Shown here one piece after another: positions 23,695 to 32,514 of a DNA stretch of 64,000 nucleotides. The first letter of the stretch is position 1. The number at the start of each line of letters is the position of its first letter. Under the pieces are notes generated by a model. It had not been told where the DNA came from. It worked only from the letters and a program-made list of their open reading frames with translations, and ran no database searches. The stretch lies in the NCBI GenBank assembly GCA_016794625.1, contig JAEUGY010000103.1, positions 1-64,000 on the forward strand, given 5' to 3'. The position numbers and the translations under genes were made by a program. The stretch comes from Opitutaceae bacterium. GTDB taxonomy: Bacteria; Verrucomicrobiota; Verrucomicrobiia; Opitutales; Opitutaceae.

Positions 23695-25482
23695 TTACTC
23701 CGGCATCACGGTCTGGATGTGAAGCTCCTTCAGCTGCTTCGCGGTCACCGCGGTGGGACTCTGGGCCATCAAATCCTGCCCCTTCTGCGTCTTGGGGAAT
23801 GCAATGACATCCCGGATACTCGTGGTGCCGCAGAGCAGGGCAACCATGCGGTCCAGCCCGAAGGCAATGCCTCCATGCGGGGGCGCACCGTAGGTGAACG
23901 CCTTCAGCATGTATCCAAAACGGCTGTCGACGACATCCGCCGGAATCTTCAGCACGTCCTCGAACACCTTCTTCTGCAGGGCGGGCTGGTGGATCCGGAT
24001 CGAGCCGCCACCGAGCTCCATGCCATTGAGGACGACATCGTAATGCTGGCCGCGAACCGACTTCGGATCCGTATCCAGCAATGCCGTGTCCTCCACCACA
24101 GGCGCGGTGAAGGGATGGTGCGTCGCGAGGTAGCGGTTCTGCTCCTCGTCGAAGGACATCAACGGAAAATCGATGACCCAGAGAAATTTCCAATCGTCGG
24201 GGCGAATGGTGAGCTTCCCGCGCTTCTGCAGGAGCGCGGCGGCGTCGAGCCGGATGCGGCCGAGGATGGCGCAGGCCTTCTCCCACGGAGCCGCGGCAAA
24301 GAAAATGATGTCGCCCTCGGTGACGCCCAGCTGCGCCGTGAGCGCCGCCTTCTCACTCTCGGTGAAAAATTTGACGATCGGTGACTTCCACTCGCCATTC
24401 TCCACCTTGATGAAAGCGAGCCCCTTGGCTCCGAGGGATTTGGCCACATCCTCCAGGTTCTTGATTTCGCCCTGGGTGAGGTCGGACAATCCCTTGGCAT
24501 TGATCGCCTTGATCACGCCGCCATTGGCCACGGTGGATTGGAAGACCTTAAAAGCGGACTGACGGAAGAGCTCGCTGAAATCCACCAACTCCATACCGAA
24601 GCGCACGTCCGGCTTGTCCACGCCATAACGATTCATCGCATCGCTGTAGGGCATGCGGGGAAACGGCGTCGGCAGGTCGACTCCGAGCACATCGAGCCAG
24701 ACCTTTTTCAACATGCCTTCGAACAAGGCATAGACGTCCTCGCGGGTGATGAACGAGGCTTCCACATCGACCTGCGTGAACTCCATCTGCCGGTCGGCCC
24801 GCAGATCCTCGTCGCGGAAGCAACGGGCGATCTGGAAATACCGCTCCACGCCCGCCACCATCAAGATCTGCTTAAACTGCTGGGGCGATTGCGAGAGGGC
24901 GTAGAATTGTCCGGGATGAATGCGCGAGGGAACCAGGTACTCGCGCGCGCCTTCCGGCGTGCTCTTGAACAACGCCGGCGTCTCAACTTCGATGAACTCC
25001 CGACTGTCGAAGTAGTCGCGGATCGCCTTGGTCGCCCGGTGGCGGACCACGAGGTTCTTGCGCATTTTCGGACGCCGCAGATCCAGGTAGCGGTACGTGA
25101 GGCGCAGGTCTTCGTTGACCTTGTCGCCACCGATGTCGTCGAGCGGAAACGGGGGCGTGTCCGACACGTTGTGAATCGTCAATTCCGTGGCATCGACTTC
25201 GATCTGCCCGGTGGGGAGCGAGGCATTGACCGTGCCTTCCGGCCGGGCGACCACACGCCCCGTGACTCCGATCACGGACTCCGGTTTGAGGTGTGCCGCC
25301 TGCGCGCCGAGATCCGCATTCACCTGCGGATCAAATTTGACCTGCGTAATGCCTTTCCGGTCACGCAAATCGATGAAAAGAATGCCGCCGTGATCGCGGA
25401 CAGAATCCACCCAACCGAGCAACGAAACCGTTGCTCCAAGTTCGGTCGAGGTGAGCTGGGCACAATGGTGGGTGCGCTTCAT
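23695..25482 (-). CDS. aspS: Aspartyl-tRNA synthetase, bacterial type
   Basis: This class IIb synthetase has 595 residues. The N-terminal OB fold starts MKRTHHCAQLTSTELG with GWVDSVRDHGGILFIDLRD. Class II motifs are present, with RCFRDEDLRADRQMEFTQVD as motif 2 and FGLDRMVALLCG as motif 3. The bacterial GAD insertion lies in the middle (KAINAKGLSDLTQGEIKNLEDVAKSLG region). The start at 25482 fits the family; the frame to 25554 was discarded. It is the last gene of a minus-strand run that includes three proteins of unknown function. Confidence 0.95.
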   Translation of the reverse strand: MKRTHHCAQLTSTELGATVSLLGWVDSVRDHGGILFIDLRDRKGITQVKFDPQVNADLGAQAAHLKPESVIGVTGRVVARPEGTVNASLPTGQIEVDATELTIHNVSDTPPFPLDDIGGDKVNEDLRLTYRYLDLRRPKMRKNLVVRHRATKAIRDYFDSREFIEVETPALFKSTPEGAREYLVPSRIHPGQFYALSQSPQQFKQILMVAGVERYFQIARCFRDEDLRADRQMEFTQVDVEASFITREDVYALFEGMLKKVWLDVLGVDLPTPFPRMPYSDAMNRYGVDKPDVRFGMELVDFSELFRQSAFKVFQSTVANGGVIKAINAKGLSDLTQGEIKNLEDVAKSLGAKGLAFIKVENGEWKSPIVKFFTESEKAALTAQLGVTEGDIIFFAAAPWEKACAILGRIRLDAAALLQKRGKLTIRPDDWKFLWVIDFPLMSFDEEQNRYLATHHPFTAPVVEDTALLDTDPKSVRGQHYDVVLNGMELGGGSIRIHQPALQKKVFEDVLKIPADVVDSRFGYMLKAFTYGAPPHGGIAFGLDRMVALLCGTTSIRDVIAFPKTQKGQDLMAQSPTAVTAKQLKELHIQTVMPE

Positions 25483-25578
25483 GTACGTAGTAAGGGTGGA
25501 ACAAAGCCCGTCCGCCGCCCGACGGGCAAACCTAATTTCCGTTCTCTGTTCCAACCAACGGCCAAGGGGCCCTGGTGT

Positions 25579-27003
25579 TCAAGGTCCCTCGACCGCCCGG
25601 CACGGCAGAAGGGCCGCATCCTGCATGCCGTGGATGATTTTCTTGTCCGGGGGGCAAAACGTGGCCAACGCCCCGCTCAGGCGGGGTTTACCTTCGACGA
25701 TAAAATAATACGGGCAGAGGCGGAGCCGTCCGAACGCCTCCTTCGCCTCATGGGGCGACTCGGCCGCGTACAGCGGATGCTGCACCCGCCGGGGTTTGCG
25801 GTACTCCTGCAGAACATGCAGATTGCGGGGCGCATCGGTCAGGGCAATGTCCACCCCGGCCTGCCACTCCTCCCGGGAACAGTCGCTTCCCAGAACCACA
25901 CTGCGAGCCCCCCACGCGGTTTCATGGTAGCCCGAAATCTTGATGATCAAGTCCCGCTCCTTCTGAGACGCCGCGGCCAGTTGTTTCCACTCGGAAAGAA
26001 ACCGACCGGCCACCTTGGGACCATCCAAGACCGCGCCTGGAGGCAGCGGCGCCGGATCCAGAATCCACGTGGCCGGTACGAGCTGACGGAGCAGCTTCAG
26101 GGTCTTGCCGCTGAGAGCTTCGTTCCAAAAGTCCGCCAGGAGGTGGTGGTGGAACAGCCCGAAGGCCAGTTTCTCCTCTTGAAACGGCCGCATGGGGGGA
26201 GAGATGGCGACCTCGCCTGCCTCCCACGCTTCGAGAAAGAACCGGGCGGTGCGGATGTTCTCCAAATCGAACAATTCGAAGAAGCGATAAATGACGTCGA
26301 TTTTCTCGGGATTGCCTTCGACGTCGAAACAGAGCGAAGACCCCAGCGGGAAGACGTCATCCGGCGAAAGGCAGAACACCCGCTTGCCGAGCAACTGGAG
26401 TTGCAGCGCCATCCACTCCATCTCCGGTCGATACGTCCCGGCCTCGTCCGACACCACCAAAGCAATCAACGGATTGCGCAGATCCGCGCGCAACGCCGCG
26501 AGCGAGGCGTAGAACGACTTGATCATGGCATCCCCGCTCCCAACGACCGGCGTGGCTTCGGTCCCGTCCCCTTTGCCGCCGTACAGACGATTGAGAAAGG
26601 CGGTCAAACCGATGCCCCCGGGCACCGAATCCAACTCCGTCATGACAAACCCGTCCTCGGTGAGCAGGAGATCCGGGCGCAGCACCGCGGGATACGCGCC
26701 CCTGTTCTTTGCATCCCTCGAATGAGAAACAAGATACGCCGGTTTACCCCGGTCCAGATAATCGGCCACCCACGGAGCGGTCAACGGCTTGTTACGCAGC
26801 AGGTTCTTGCCGGAGGCAGACCGCAGGTAGAGCGTTTCGAGGGCTTGATGGAACTCGAAACAGGCCTGACCAATCGCCTCCAGTTCATCGATCTGTCCAC
26901 GGGTGAGAGGCCAGGCCGTGGGAGAAAGCTGCCAGGTCTTCGCTTCGAACAGCGGTTGCGCCGTCAAAGCGGTTTGGAGGAAATCGTAGGCAAGGTCAGC
27001 CAT
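25579..27003 (-). CDS. Unknown protein, circularly permuted ATP-grasp-like
   Basis: The 474-residue protein from the ATG at 27003 matches no family I can name. Several segments resemble circularly permuted ATP-grasp or glutathionylspermidine-synthase-like ligases: LRPDLLLTEDGFVMTELDSV with PGGIGLTAFLNRLYGG; RDLIIKISGYHETAWGARSV as a nucleotide-loop-like stretch; and NLHVLQEYRKP as the adenine-contacting E-Y segment. If correct it would ligate an acid to an amine using ATP. It sits 96 bp upstream of aspS and 139 bp downstream of the Pro-rich membrane protein on the same strand. The frame to 27273 lacks support. Confidence 0.6.
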   Translation of the reverse strand: MADLAYDFLQTALTAQPLFEAKTWQLSPTAWPLTRGQIDELEAIGQACFEFHQALETLYLRSASGKNLLRNKPLTAPWVADYLDRGKPAYLVSHSRDAKNRGAYPAVLRPDLLLTEDGFVMTELDSVPGGIGLTAFLNRLYGGKGDGTEATPVVGSGDAMIKSFYASLAALRADLRNPLIALVVSDEAGTYRPEMEWMALQLQLLGKRVFCLSPDDVFPLGSSLCFDVEGNPEKIDVIYRFFELFDLENIRTARFFLEAWEAGEVAISPPMRPFQEEKLAFGLFHHHLLADFWNEALSGKTLKLLRQLVPATWILDPAPLPPGAVLDGPKVAGRFLSEWKQLAAASQKERDLIIKISGYHETAWGARSVVLGSDCSREEWQAGVDIALTDAPRNLHVLQEYRKPRRVQHPLYAAESPHEAKEAFGRLRLCPYYFIVEGKPRLSGALATFCPPDKKIIHGMQDAALLPCRAVEGP

Positions 27004-27142
27004 GGCGCGTAAGCGGAGCAACAAGGGAGAAATCTCGAAAGTCAAATAGGGCGAGCCCGGCGAGCTCTCAACCGACCCATCCCCACGCACGGCAGCCAGA
27101 GAGTCGATCCCCGTTTGGTCTGCAGCGCATACGACCCACGTT

Positions 27143-29701
27143 TCAACGGGAGACCTGCACGGGAATGACCCAGGCCCAACCCGTGACGTCGTCAACCAAA
27201 GCCATCCGCTCGCCTCGGCTCGAAATCGAGCCGATCGGGATGCTGGCCTGTTGCCAGGTCGTCCCGTCGTCACCCCACCGATCCTTCCTGAGACAGGGTT
27301 CCAGTGGGGTCTCCATTCTCAGCCAGCGGTAGCGAGGAGCCATTCCCAGCGGGAGCGGGGGCGCTTCACCTCCCCCCAACGGAGTTCCGGCACTCCGATG
27401 GGACGACGCCAACTCCCGAGCCGAGCGCTCCACCCGCGGAGCGGCCCACCACAGGCTCACCTCCACATCGGGCCGGGAGGCGACCTCGAATTCCCCCGCC
27501 GGGCCGAGCTGCAGTCGGACTTCCACCCCCGCGTCGGACGACCAGGTGGCCCCCTGCCCCGGCGATGCCGTTCCCGGCCAGCCGAGTTCGTTGCCACGTA
27601 CGGAGAAGGAGGAGTCGGAGGAACCGGATTCCACGCCGACCCAAGCTCCCGACCGCGGAGACCGTACCGACAGGCCCAGCCAAAGGGTCATTGCCTCCAG
27701 CTCCGACGGCCGTGCGGCGAGGCCCGCGGCGCGCGCCTCGCGCGCACCTTGGGTGGTTCGCCCGGATTTGCCGATCGGTTGAGGGAATGTTTCGACGATC
27801 TGATCGCGCACCAACTGCACACGGCCCGGCGAAATCACGATCCGAACCACGCTCGGTACGATTCCCGACCGACCGTCCCCCAGAGTAAGCGGAGACCCGG
27901 CGGGCGCCGATGCTCCGGACGGCAGGTTCGTCGCGATCCTCTCCCCCGGCCGTGCCCCTTCGTTCCGCTTGCGATCCGCCCCTGCCGCCCGTTCGCGCCC
28001 AAGCCGCCCGTCCGCCGTGTCGTCCACCGTGGCTGGGGTTTGTCCCGTCGAAGGCGGAGGAGCCGCCGCCGGCGCATCGGCCGCAGGCGGCACGTCCGCC
28101 TGCCGATCCGAGTCAGGCGGCGCACCCGTTTTCACGGGTCGGATGAGCGCATGCGGTGTCTCGGGAGTCAGGTTCTTTTCCGCCGCGAGACCCGCGTCGG
28201 TACCCGGCGGCGCAGGCGCGGGAGGAGGCGCTTCGGCGCCCGCACCCGGGCTCCCCACCGAGGGGTTCAATCGGGACGCGAGGGCACCCGGCGGGCCGGA
28301 GCCTCCGGTCAGCGCGGCGGAGCCCGGCGCACCGCCGGAGGAAGGGGGTGGACCGGCGCCCGCGCCCGGCAATCCGGCGGGAGAACCCGGAACGGTCGAC
28401 ACACCTCCGGGCAGCGAAGAACCAGAGCCGGGACCAAACCCAGCCGCAAAACCGGGCAGGCTGCTCTGAGGCAGGGCGACCGAACTTTGACGCGATTGAA
28501 ACGAAGCGCCTTCGGGCTCGACCGCCGCGGCCTCGGTCCTGCGACCGGGATCCGCTTGAGGGTCGCGGTCCCGGAGGCCCTCCCGGTCACCGGCGCCGTC
28601 CTTCTGGCCGGGTCCGCTCGGCTGGGAGGGTTGGGTTCGCACCACCCCGGTCGGGCGAGGCACGTTGGGCAGGTGGGGAGCGACGTCTCCGGCGACGGAC
28701 GCGGTCGGGGTGCCAGGATCGCGTAACGTCCCGACTTCGTCCGGGGCGGCATTCACCGCCCCGGCCATGACTTCCGGCTGCCGCGAGCGGCCCCGGCGCA
28801 ACCAACCCTGCCAAAGTACCAGCATTGCCAATGCGACGCAGCCGACCACGGCCCAAACCCGTTTGGCGGTGCCGTTATTGCGGTCCGGTGTGTCCTGCGC
28901 CGGCCGGCTCGGCGGATCGATGGTCGCTTCTTCTTTTGCCACCACGTCCTCAACCGGCGGGCCCGTTGGAGCTCTCCGCCCTGCGACCGACGCACTGCTC
29001 TTGAGCTCCAGGTTTTCCACCGAAGCCCCCTTCACTTCGACGGCCAATCCCGTCACCGGGAAGTCCACCCGCTCCGACACGCCGCGCAACCGATAGCGCC
29101 CCGGAACGAGGCGTGAAAATCGGAATCGACCCGAACGATCCGAGCGCATTTTGCCGATCACCAGACCGCGTACATCTTCCAACACCACCTCGTGCCCGGC
29201 ATCGGCCTTGCCCATGACCAAGACGGTTCCAGCAATATCGAAGTCGACCTCATCGTCGACCCGCGGCACCGCGGCCACATGGCCCGCCCAACTATGGACC
29301 ATCGGTCCATGCAGGGTGAGGCAGACAAACCGGGACAGATCCCGGTCACTTTGAGCCACGAGCTGCTCCATCCACAAGCCGTAGGCCTCGACCACCGCCA
29401 GAGGAGGCGCTTGTTCACTCGGTTCTTCGCGGAGGAGCAGAGCCGATTCCGACAACCGCCGGCGCACGGTGAGCAGCACACCCGAATTCACCTCGCCTCC
29501 CTGGGTCGATTCCGACCAGGTCCACAGCGCGAGGTTACCCGCCCCGGGAAAATGCGGTGCGAGCAAGATGCCCCGGGCGCACGCGTGCAACCGAGGCCAC
29601 CAGCGCACGAGGGGTTTGCCTTCGGCCCAAAGCGTCTGCTCGCGCGCGTGACCCAACGGCTGTTCAGCCACCATTTGTCGAACGATGGGCGGGCCGCTCA
29701 T
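27143..29701 (-). CDS. Unknown single-pass membrane protein with Pro/Gly-rich linker
   Basis: The ATG at 29701 overlaps the stop of the upstream lipoprotein gene (ATGA) and gives 852 residues. Residues 1-150 are an unrecognised domain. About 153-235 resemble a carboxypeptidase-regulatory-like beta-sandwich (IAGTVLVMGKADAGHEVVLE then SGRFRFSRLVPGRYRLRG). Residues 281-300 are the only membrane helix. Residues 315-610 are low-complexity, Pro, Gly, Ala and Ser rich. Residues 611-852 form a second, possibly beta-rich domain. With no signal peptide the N-terminus should be cytoplasmic and the long C-terminus periplasmic. Function unknown. Confidence 0.65.
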   Translation of the reverse strand: MSGPPIVRQMVAEQPLGHAREQTLWAEGKPLVRWWPRLHACARGILLAPHFPGAGNLALWTWSESTQGGEVNSGVLLTVRRRLSESALLLREEPSEQAPPLAVVEAYGLWMEQLVAQSDRDLSRFVCLTLHGPMVHSWAGHVAAVPRVDDEVDFDIAGTVLVMGKADAGHEVVLEDVRGLVIGKMRSDRSGRFRFSRLVPGRYRLRGVSERVDFPVTGLAVEVKGASVENLELKSSASVAGRRAPTGPPVEDVVAKEEATIDPPSRPAQDTPDRNNGTAKRVWAVVGCVALAMLVLWQGWLRRGRSRQPEVMAGAVNAAPDEVGTLRDPGTPTASVAGDVAPHLPNVPRPTGVVRTQPSQPSGPGQKDGAGDREGLRDRDPQADPGRRTEAAAVEPEGASFQSRQSSVALPQSSLPGFAAGFGPGSGSSLPGGVSTVPGSPAGLPGAGAGPPPSSGGAPGSAALTGGSGPPGALASRLNPSVGSPGAGAEAPPPAPAPPGTDAGLAAEKNLTPETPHALIRPVKTGAPPDSDRQADVPPAADAPAAAPPPSTGQTPATVDDTADGRLGRERAAGADRKRNEGARPGERIATNLPSGASAPAGSPLTLGDGRSGIVPSVVRIVISPGRVQLVRDQIVETFPQPIGKSGRTTQGAREARAAGLAARPSELEAMTLWLGLSVRSPRSGAWVGVESGSSDSSFSVRGNELGWPGTASPGQGATWSSDAGVEVRLQLGPAGEFEVASRPDVEVSLWWAAPRVERSARELASSHRSAGTPLGGGEAPPLPLGMAPRYRWLRMETPLEPCLRKDRWGDDGTTWQQASIPIGSISSRGERMALVDDVTGWAWVIPVQVSR

Positions 29702-30096
29702 GGCCGGAGTCCCCCATCCGCCGCCATGAGGGTCCGCAAGGGCCATTCATAGCGTTCGCTCGCCTCGAACGTCGCGGAAAGGGTCCGCCGCAGTTTTTCC
29801 CCCGGGGGCAGGCCGCCGGTGGTTTCCTGCACAATCTCATAGGTTCCTGGAGTCAGAACGATGACAGAGCGGTCGCGCCGGGACACGTTCGTCGCGGACC
29901 GCAGGCCCGAGCCTGAGATCATGGTCACGGACCAATCATAATCCGTCTCGTTCACAATCGCCAGGACGGCACCGGCGGCCTCGCGCGGAGCCACGGCCGT
30001 CGACGGCCCCGTGCACCCCAAGCAGACCAAGAAGAACCCGAGGAGGATTCCACGCAGCGCGACAATCGCCGGCAAAAGAAAGAGCGGTCGGCTCAT
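29698..30096 (-). CDS. Small putative lipoprotein
   Basis: The ATG at 30096 gives 132 residues with a hydrophobic leader ending in CLGC, so Cys28 is the likely lipidated residue; the -3 position is not the usual Leu. The mature part (AIVNETDYDWSVTMISG, VIVLTPGTYEIVQET) is a short beta-rich domain, as in small PEGA-like or transthyretin-like folds. Its stop overlaps the start of the 852-residue membrane protein, implying coupled translation and a shared envelope role. No specific function is assigned. Confidence 0.6.
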   Translation of the reverse strand: MSRPLFLLPAIVALRGILLGFFLVCLGCTGPSTAVAPREAAGAVLAIVNETDYDWSVTMISGSGLRSATNVSRRDRSVIVLTPGTYEIVQETTGGLPPGEKLRRTLSATFEASERYEWPLRTLMAADGGLRP

Positions 30097-30274
30097 GAAC
30101 CTGAGGGTGCAATCTCCACGGGATTCGGTACGTCGCCCCATGCTAGCAGCCCCGGTCCCCATGGAAAGCTCGTCTTCGCACCCAGGCGAATCTCGTTAAC
30201 GCTGAACAAAACGCACTTTGACGTTCTCACCGGGGCGAACCACCACTCATGCAACGTTTGTCTCACCTTGACCC

Positions 30275-30706
30275 ATGAGCGATCTCCCCGACTGCCAATA
30301 TTGCCGAAAAGACCAGCGCTTGCATGACTTGATGATCGAAGTAGGCACGTTGAGTGTCTCCACGGTCTATCTCTTCAAGGAGCAGACGCACCCGGGCCGC
30401 TGTGTGGTGGCGTACCAGCATCACGTGAATGAGTTGTTCGAGGTGCCCGACCGCGATCTGACCTTGTTCATGCAAGATGTCGCCAAGGTCGCCCGGGTCA
30501 TCAAAACCGTCTTTGCGCCCGACAAGATCAATTACGGGGCGTATTCCGACAAGCTGCCCCACCTTCACATGCACGTGGTGCCGAAGTACCGCGATGCGGC
30601 CCAGTGGGGAGCTCCGTTTGAGATGATGCCAGCTGCCCGCACCACCGTGTCACCGGAAGTCTACCAGCAGAGGGTCTCGGCCCTGCGGGCGGGACTGGGC
30701 CTTTGA
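30275..30706 (+). CDS. HIT-family nucleotide hydrolase/transferase
   Basis: The 143-residue protein carries the histidine triad HLHMHVVPK (His96, 98 and 100) and an N-terminal CQYC pair, part of a possible zinc site. HIT proteins hydrolyse AMP-linked compounds such as diadenosine tetraphosphate or AMP-lysine. The sequence NHASSVTV-type helix of Hint proteins is not obvious, so an Ap4A-hydrolase-like subfamily is more likely. It lies divergent from the lipoprotein gene and convergent with the YqeY gene. Confidence 0.85.
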   Translation: MSDLPDCQYCRKDQRLHDLMIEVGTLSVSTVYLFKEQTHPGRCVVAYQHHVNELFEVPDRDLTLFMQDVAKVARVIKTVFAPDKINYGAYSDKLPHLHMHVVPKYRDAAQWGAPFEMMPAARTTVSPEVYQQRVSALRAGLGL

Positions 30707-30786
30707 AGCGAGGACCGATCACCGCGCCTCAACGCTTCCCGCGGCCGACCCTGCGGTCGCCCGGAAGTGAAGAAACGCCGTCGGAA

Positions 30787-31236
30787 TCAAGCCAGACGAG
30801 CCTGGATGAGTTTGCTCACCGCCCCAAAGTCCAGGCTGCCCGCATCGGGATGAACCTTCAGCGCCGCGATCACCTTGCCCATTTCCTTCTTGGAGGTGGC
30901 ACCCGTGCTGCGAATCGCCTCGGCGATCAGGGCGTCCACCTGAGCGGGATCCAGCCCCTTGGGCAGGTAGTTCTCCAGCACCGCGATCTCCGCGGAGTTG
31001 TTGGCCACCAAGTCCGTGCGACCGCCTTTCTCGAACTCCGCCCGGGCGTCGGCCAGGTTCTTGACGGACTTGCGCAGCGCCGTGATGACCAAGCCGTCGT
31101 CAATGGGTTTGCCGAGGTCCATCGAGGAACGCTGGATGGCCGCATCGAGGGTCCGGAGAATCAAGGCCGTTTTCGAATCACGGGCCTTCATGGCGGTCAC
31201 AATGTCCGACCGCAGACGTTCGTAGATGGAGGGCAT
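30787..31236 (-). CDS. GatB/YqeY-domain protein
   Basis: The 149-residue protein has the YqeY pattern: MPSIYERLRSDIVTAMKARD at the start, VITALRKSVKNLADARAEFEKGGR in the middle, then NSAEIAVLENYLPKGLDPAQ and TSKKEMGKVIAALK. The domain is related to the tail of GatB, where it binds tRNA, but stand-alone YqeY proteins are of uncertain function. The start at 31236 is the family start. The upstream frame overlaps the divergent Gfo/Idh gene and was discarded. Confidence 0.88.
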   Translation of the reverse strand: MPSIYERLRSDIVTAMKARDSKTALILRTLDAAIQRSSMDLGKPIDDGLVITALRKSVKNLADARAEFEKGGRTDLVANNSAEIAVLENYLPKGLDPAQVDALIAEAIRSTGATSKKEMGKVIAALKVHPDAGSLDFGAVSKLIQARLA

Positions 31237-31375
31237 CCGGACACACTGCGCAACACGCGTTCCCTGTCCAGACCAGGCCCGCGCAAAGTACCGGGGGACG
31301 ATTTTGTCACCGCCGGTTTGAACTAGCCCGACCCTCGTTCCAGGAACCCACGACGCTCCCTTTTCGTCACCCGCC

Positions 31376-32446
31376 ATGGCCTCCCCTCAGACCCCTCCGC
31401 TCGGATTTGGCATCGTCGGCATCGGACTGATTGCCGACTTTCACGCCCAGGCCATCGCCGGGCTGGCCGGTTGCCGGCTGGTGGGCGTCTGCGGACGATC
31501 CCAGGAAAAGGCGGACGCGTTTGCGCGCAAACATCAGGTCGGATTTGCCACGACGGATCTCGAAGCCCTGCTCGCCCTGCCCGGACTGGATGTCGTGTGT
31601 GTCGCCACCCCGAGCGGGGCCCACCTGGAGCCGGCCCTCGCCGCGGCGCGTGCGGGCAAACACATTGTGATCGAGAAGCCCATCGAGATCACCCTCCCCC
31701 GCATCGACGCCCTGCTCGAAGCGAGCCGCCACTCGAAGGTCAAGGTGCTGCCCATTTTTCAGGCGCGCTACGGAGAAGGTGCGCGCCGCATCAAGTCCGC
31801 GCTGCTCGCCGGTCGTTTCGGACGGCTGGTGCTCGCCAGCGCCTACGTGAAGTGGCACCGCTCGGCCGCCTACTACGAGAAGAGCTGGCACGGAACCCAG
31901 GCGCTCGACGGAGGCGGCGCCCTGATCAACCAGGCCATTCACGCCGTCGATCTCCTGCAGTGGTTCATGGGCATGCCCACCGACGTCTTCTGCTGGAGTA
32001 CCCGCCGAGTCCATACCGCAATCGAAGTGGAGGACACCGCGACCGCCACCCTGCGCTTTGCCGGAGGTGCGCTCGGCACGATTGAAGCCACCACGGCGGC
32101 TTTCCCGGGCTGGGCCCGGAAGATCGAAATCTGCGGCGACGGGGGTTCCGTCATTCTGGAGGACGACCACCTCGTGCGATGGGATTTCCGTCAGCCCCAG
32201 CCGGAGGACGCCGCGATCGCGGCCGCTCCGACGGATGCCACCATGCGTTCCGGCGCCAGCGCGCCCGGCAGCATTTCCCACCACGGACACCAGCGTCAGA
32301 TGCAGAACCTGGTCGACTCGATCCGGACGAATGCCCGCCTGGAGGTGGACGGTCCCGAGGCGCGCAAGGCCGTCGCCCTGATCTTGGCGCTCTATGAGTC
32401 GGCCCGGACCCACCTGCCCGTCCAGCTCGGGCCGCCCCCGGCCTGA
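31376..32446 (+). CDS. Gfo/Idh/MocA-family oxidoreductase
   Basis: The 356-residue protein has an N-terminal Rossmann motif GIVGIGLIADFHAQAIAGL and the family signature EKPIEITLPR near residue 101. The C-terminal substrate domain includes WHGTQALDGGGALINQAIHA. Members oxidise or reduce sugars and inositols with NAD(P). It is followed 68 bp later by an MFS transporter on the same strand, and a ThuA-like gene is convergent, a grouping common in verrucomicrobial sugar or polyol use. The substrate is not known. Confidence 0.87.
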   Translation: MASPQTPPLGFGIVGIGLIADFHAQAIAGLAGCRLVGVCGRSQEKADAFARKHQVGFATTDLEALLALPGLDVVCVATPSGAHLEPALAAARAGKHIVIEKPIEITLPRIDALLEASRHSKVKVLPIFQARYGEGARRIKSALLAGRFGRLVLASAYVKWHRSAAYYEKSWHGTQALDGGGALINQAIHAVDLLQWFMGMPTDVFCWSTRRVHTAIEVEDTATATLRFAGGALGTIEATTAAFPGWARKIEICGDGGSVILEDDHLVRWDFRQPQPEDAAIAAAPTDATMRSGASAPGSISHHGHQRQMQNLVDSIRTNARLEVDGPEARKAVALILALYESARTHLPVQLGPPPA

Positions 32447-32514
32447 GAGCCTCCCGCCGTTCCCGCGCGACCCTTCCGTTTTCCGCTCTCGTCCGTCCTC
32501 AAGATTCCAATACC

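Noticed and set aside
24538..27012. 824-codon open frame on the plus strand
   Set aside because: It is antisense to aspS and the ATP-grasp-like gene and shows no domain; aspS on the other strand is certain.
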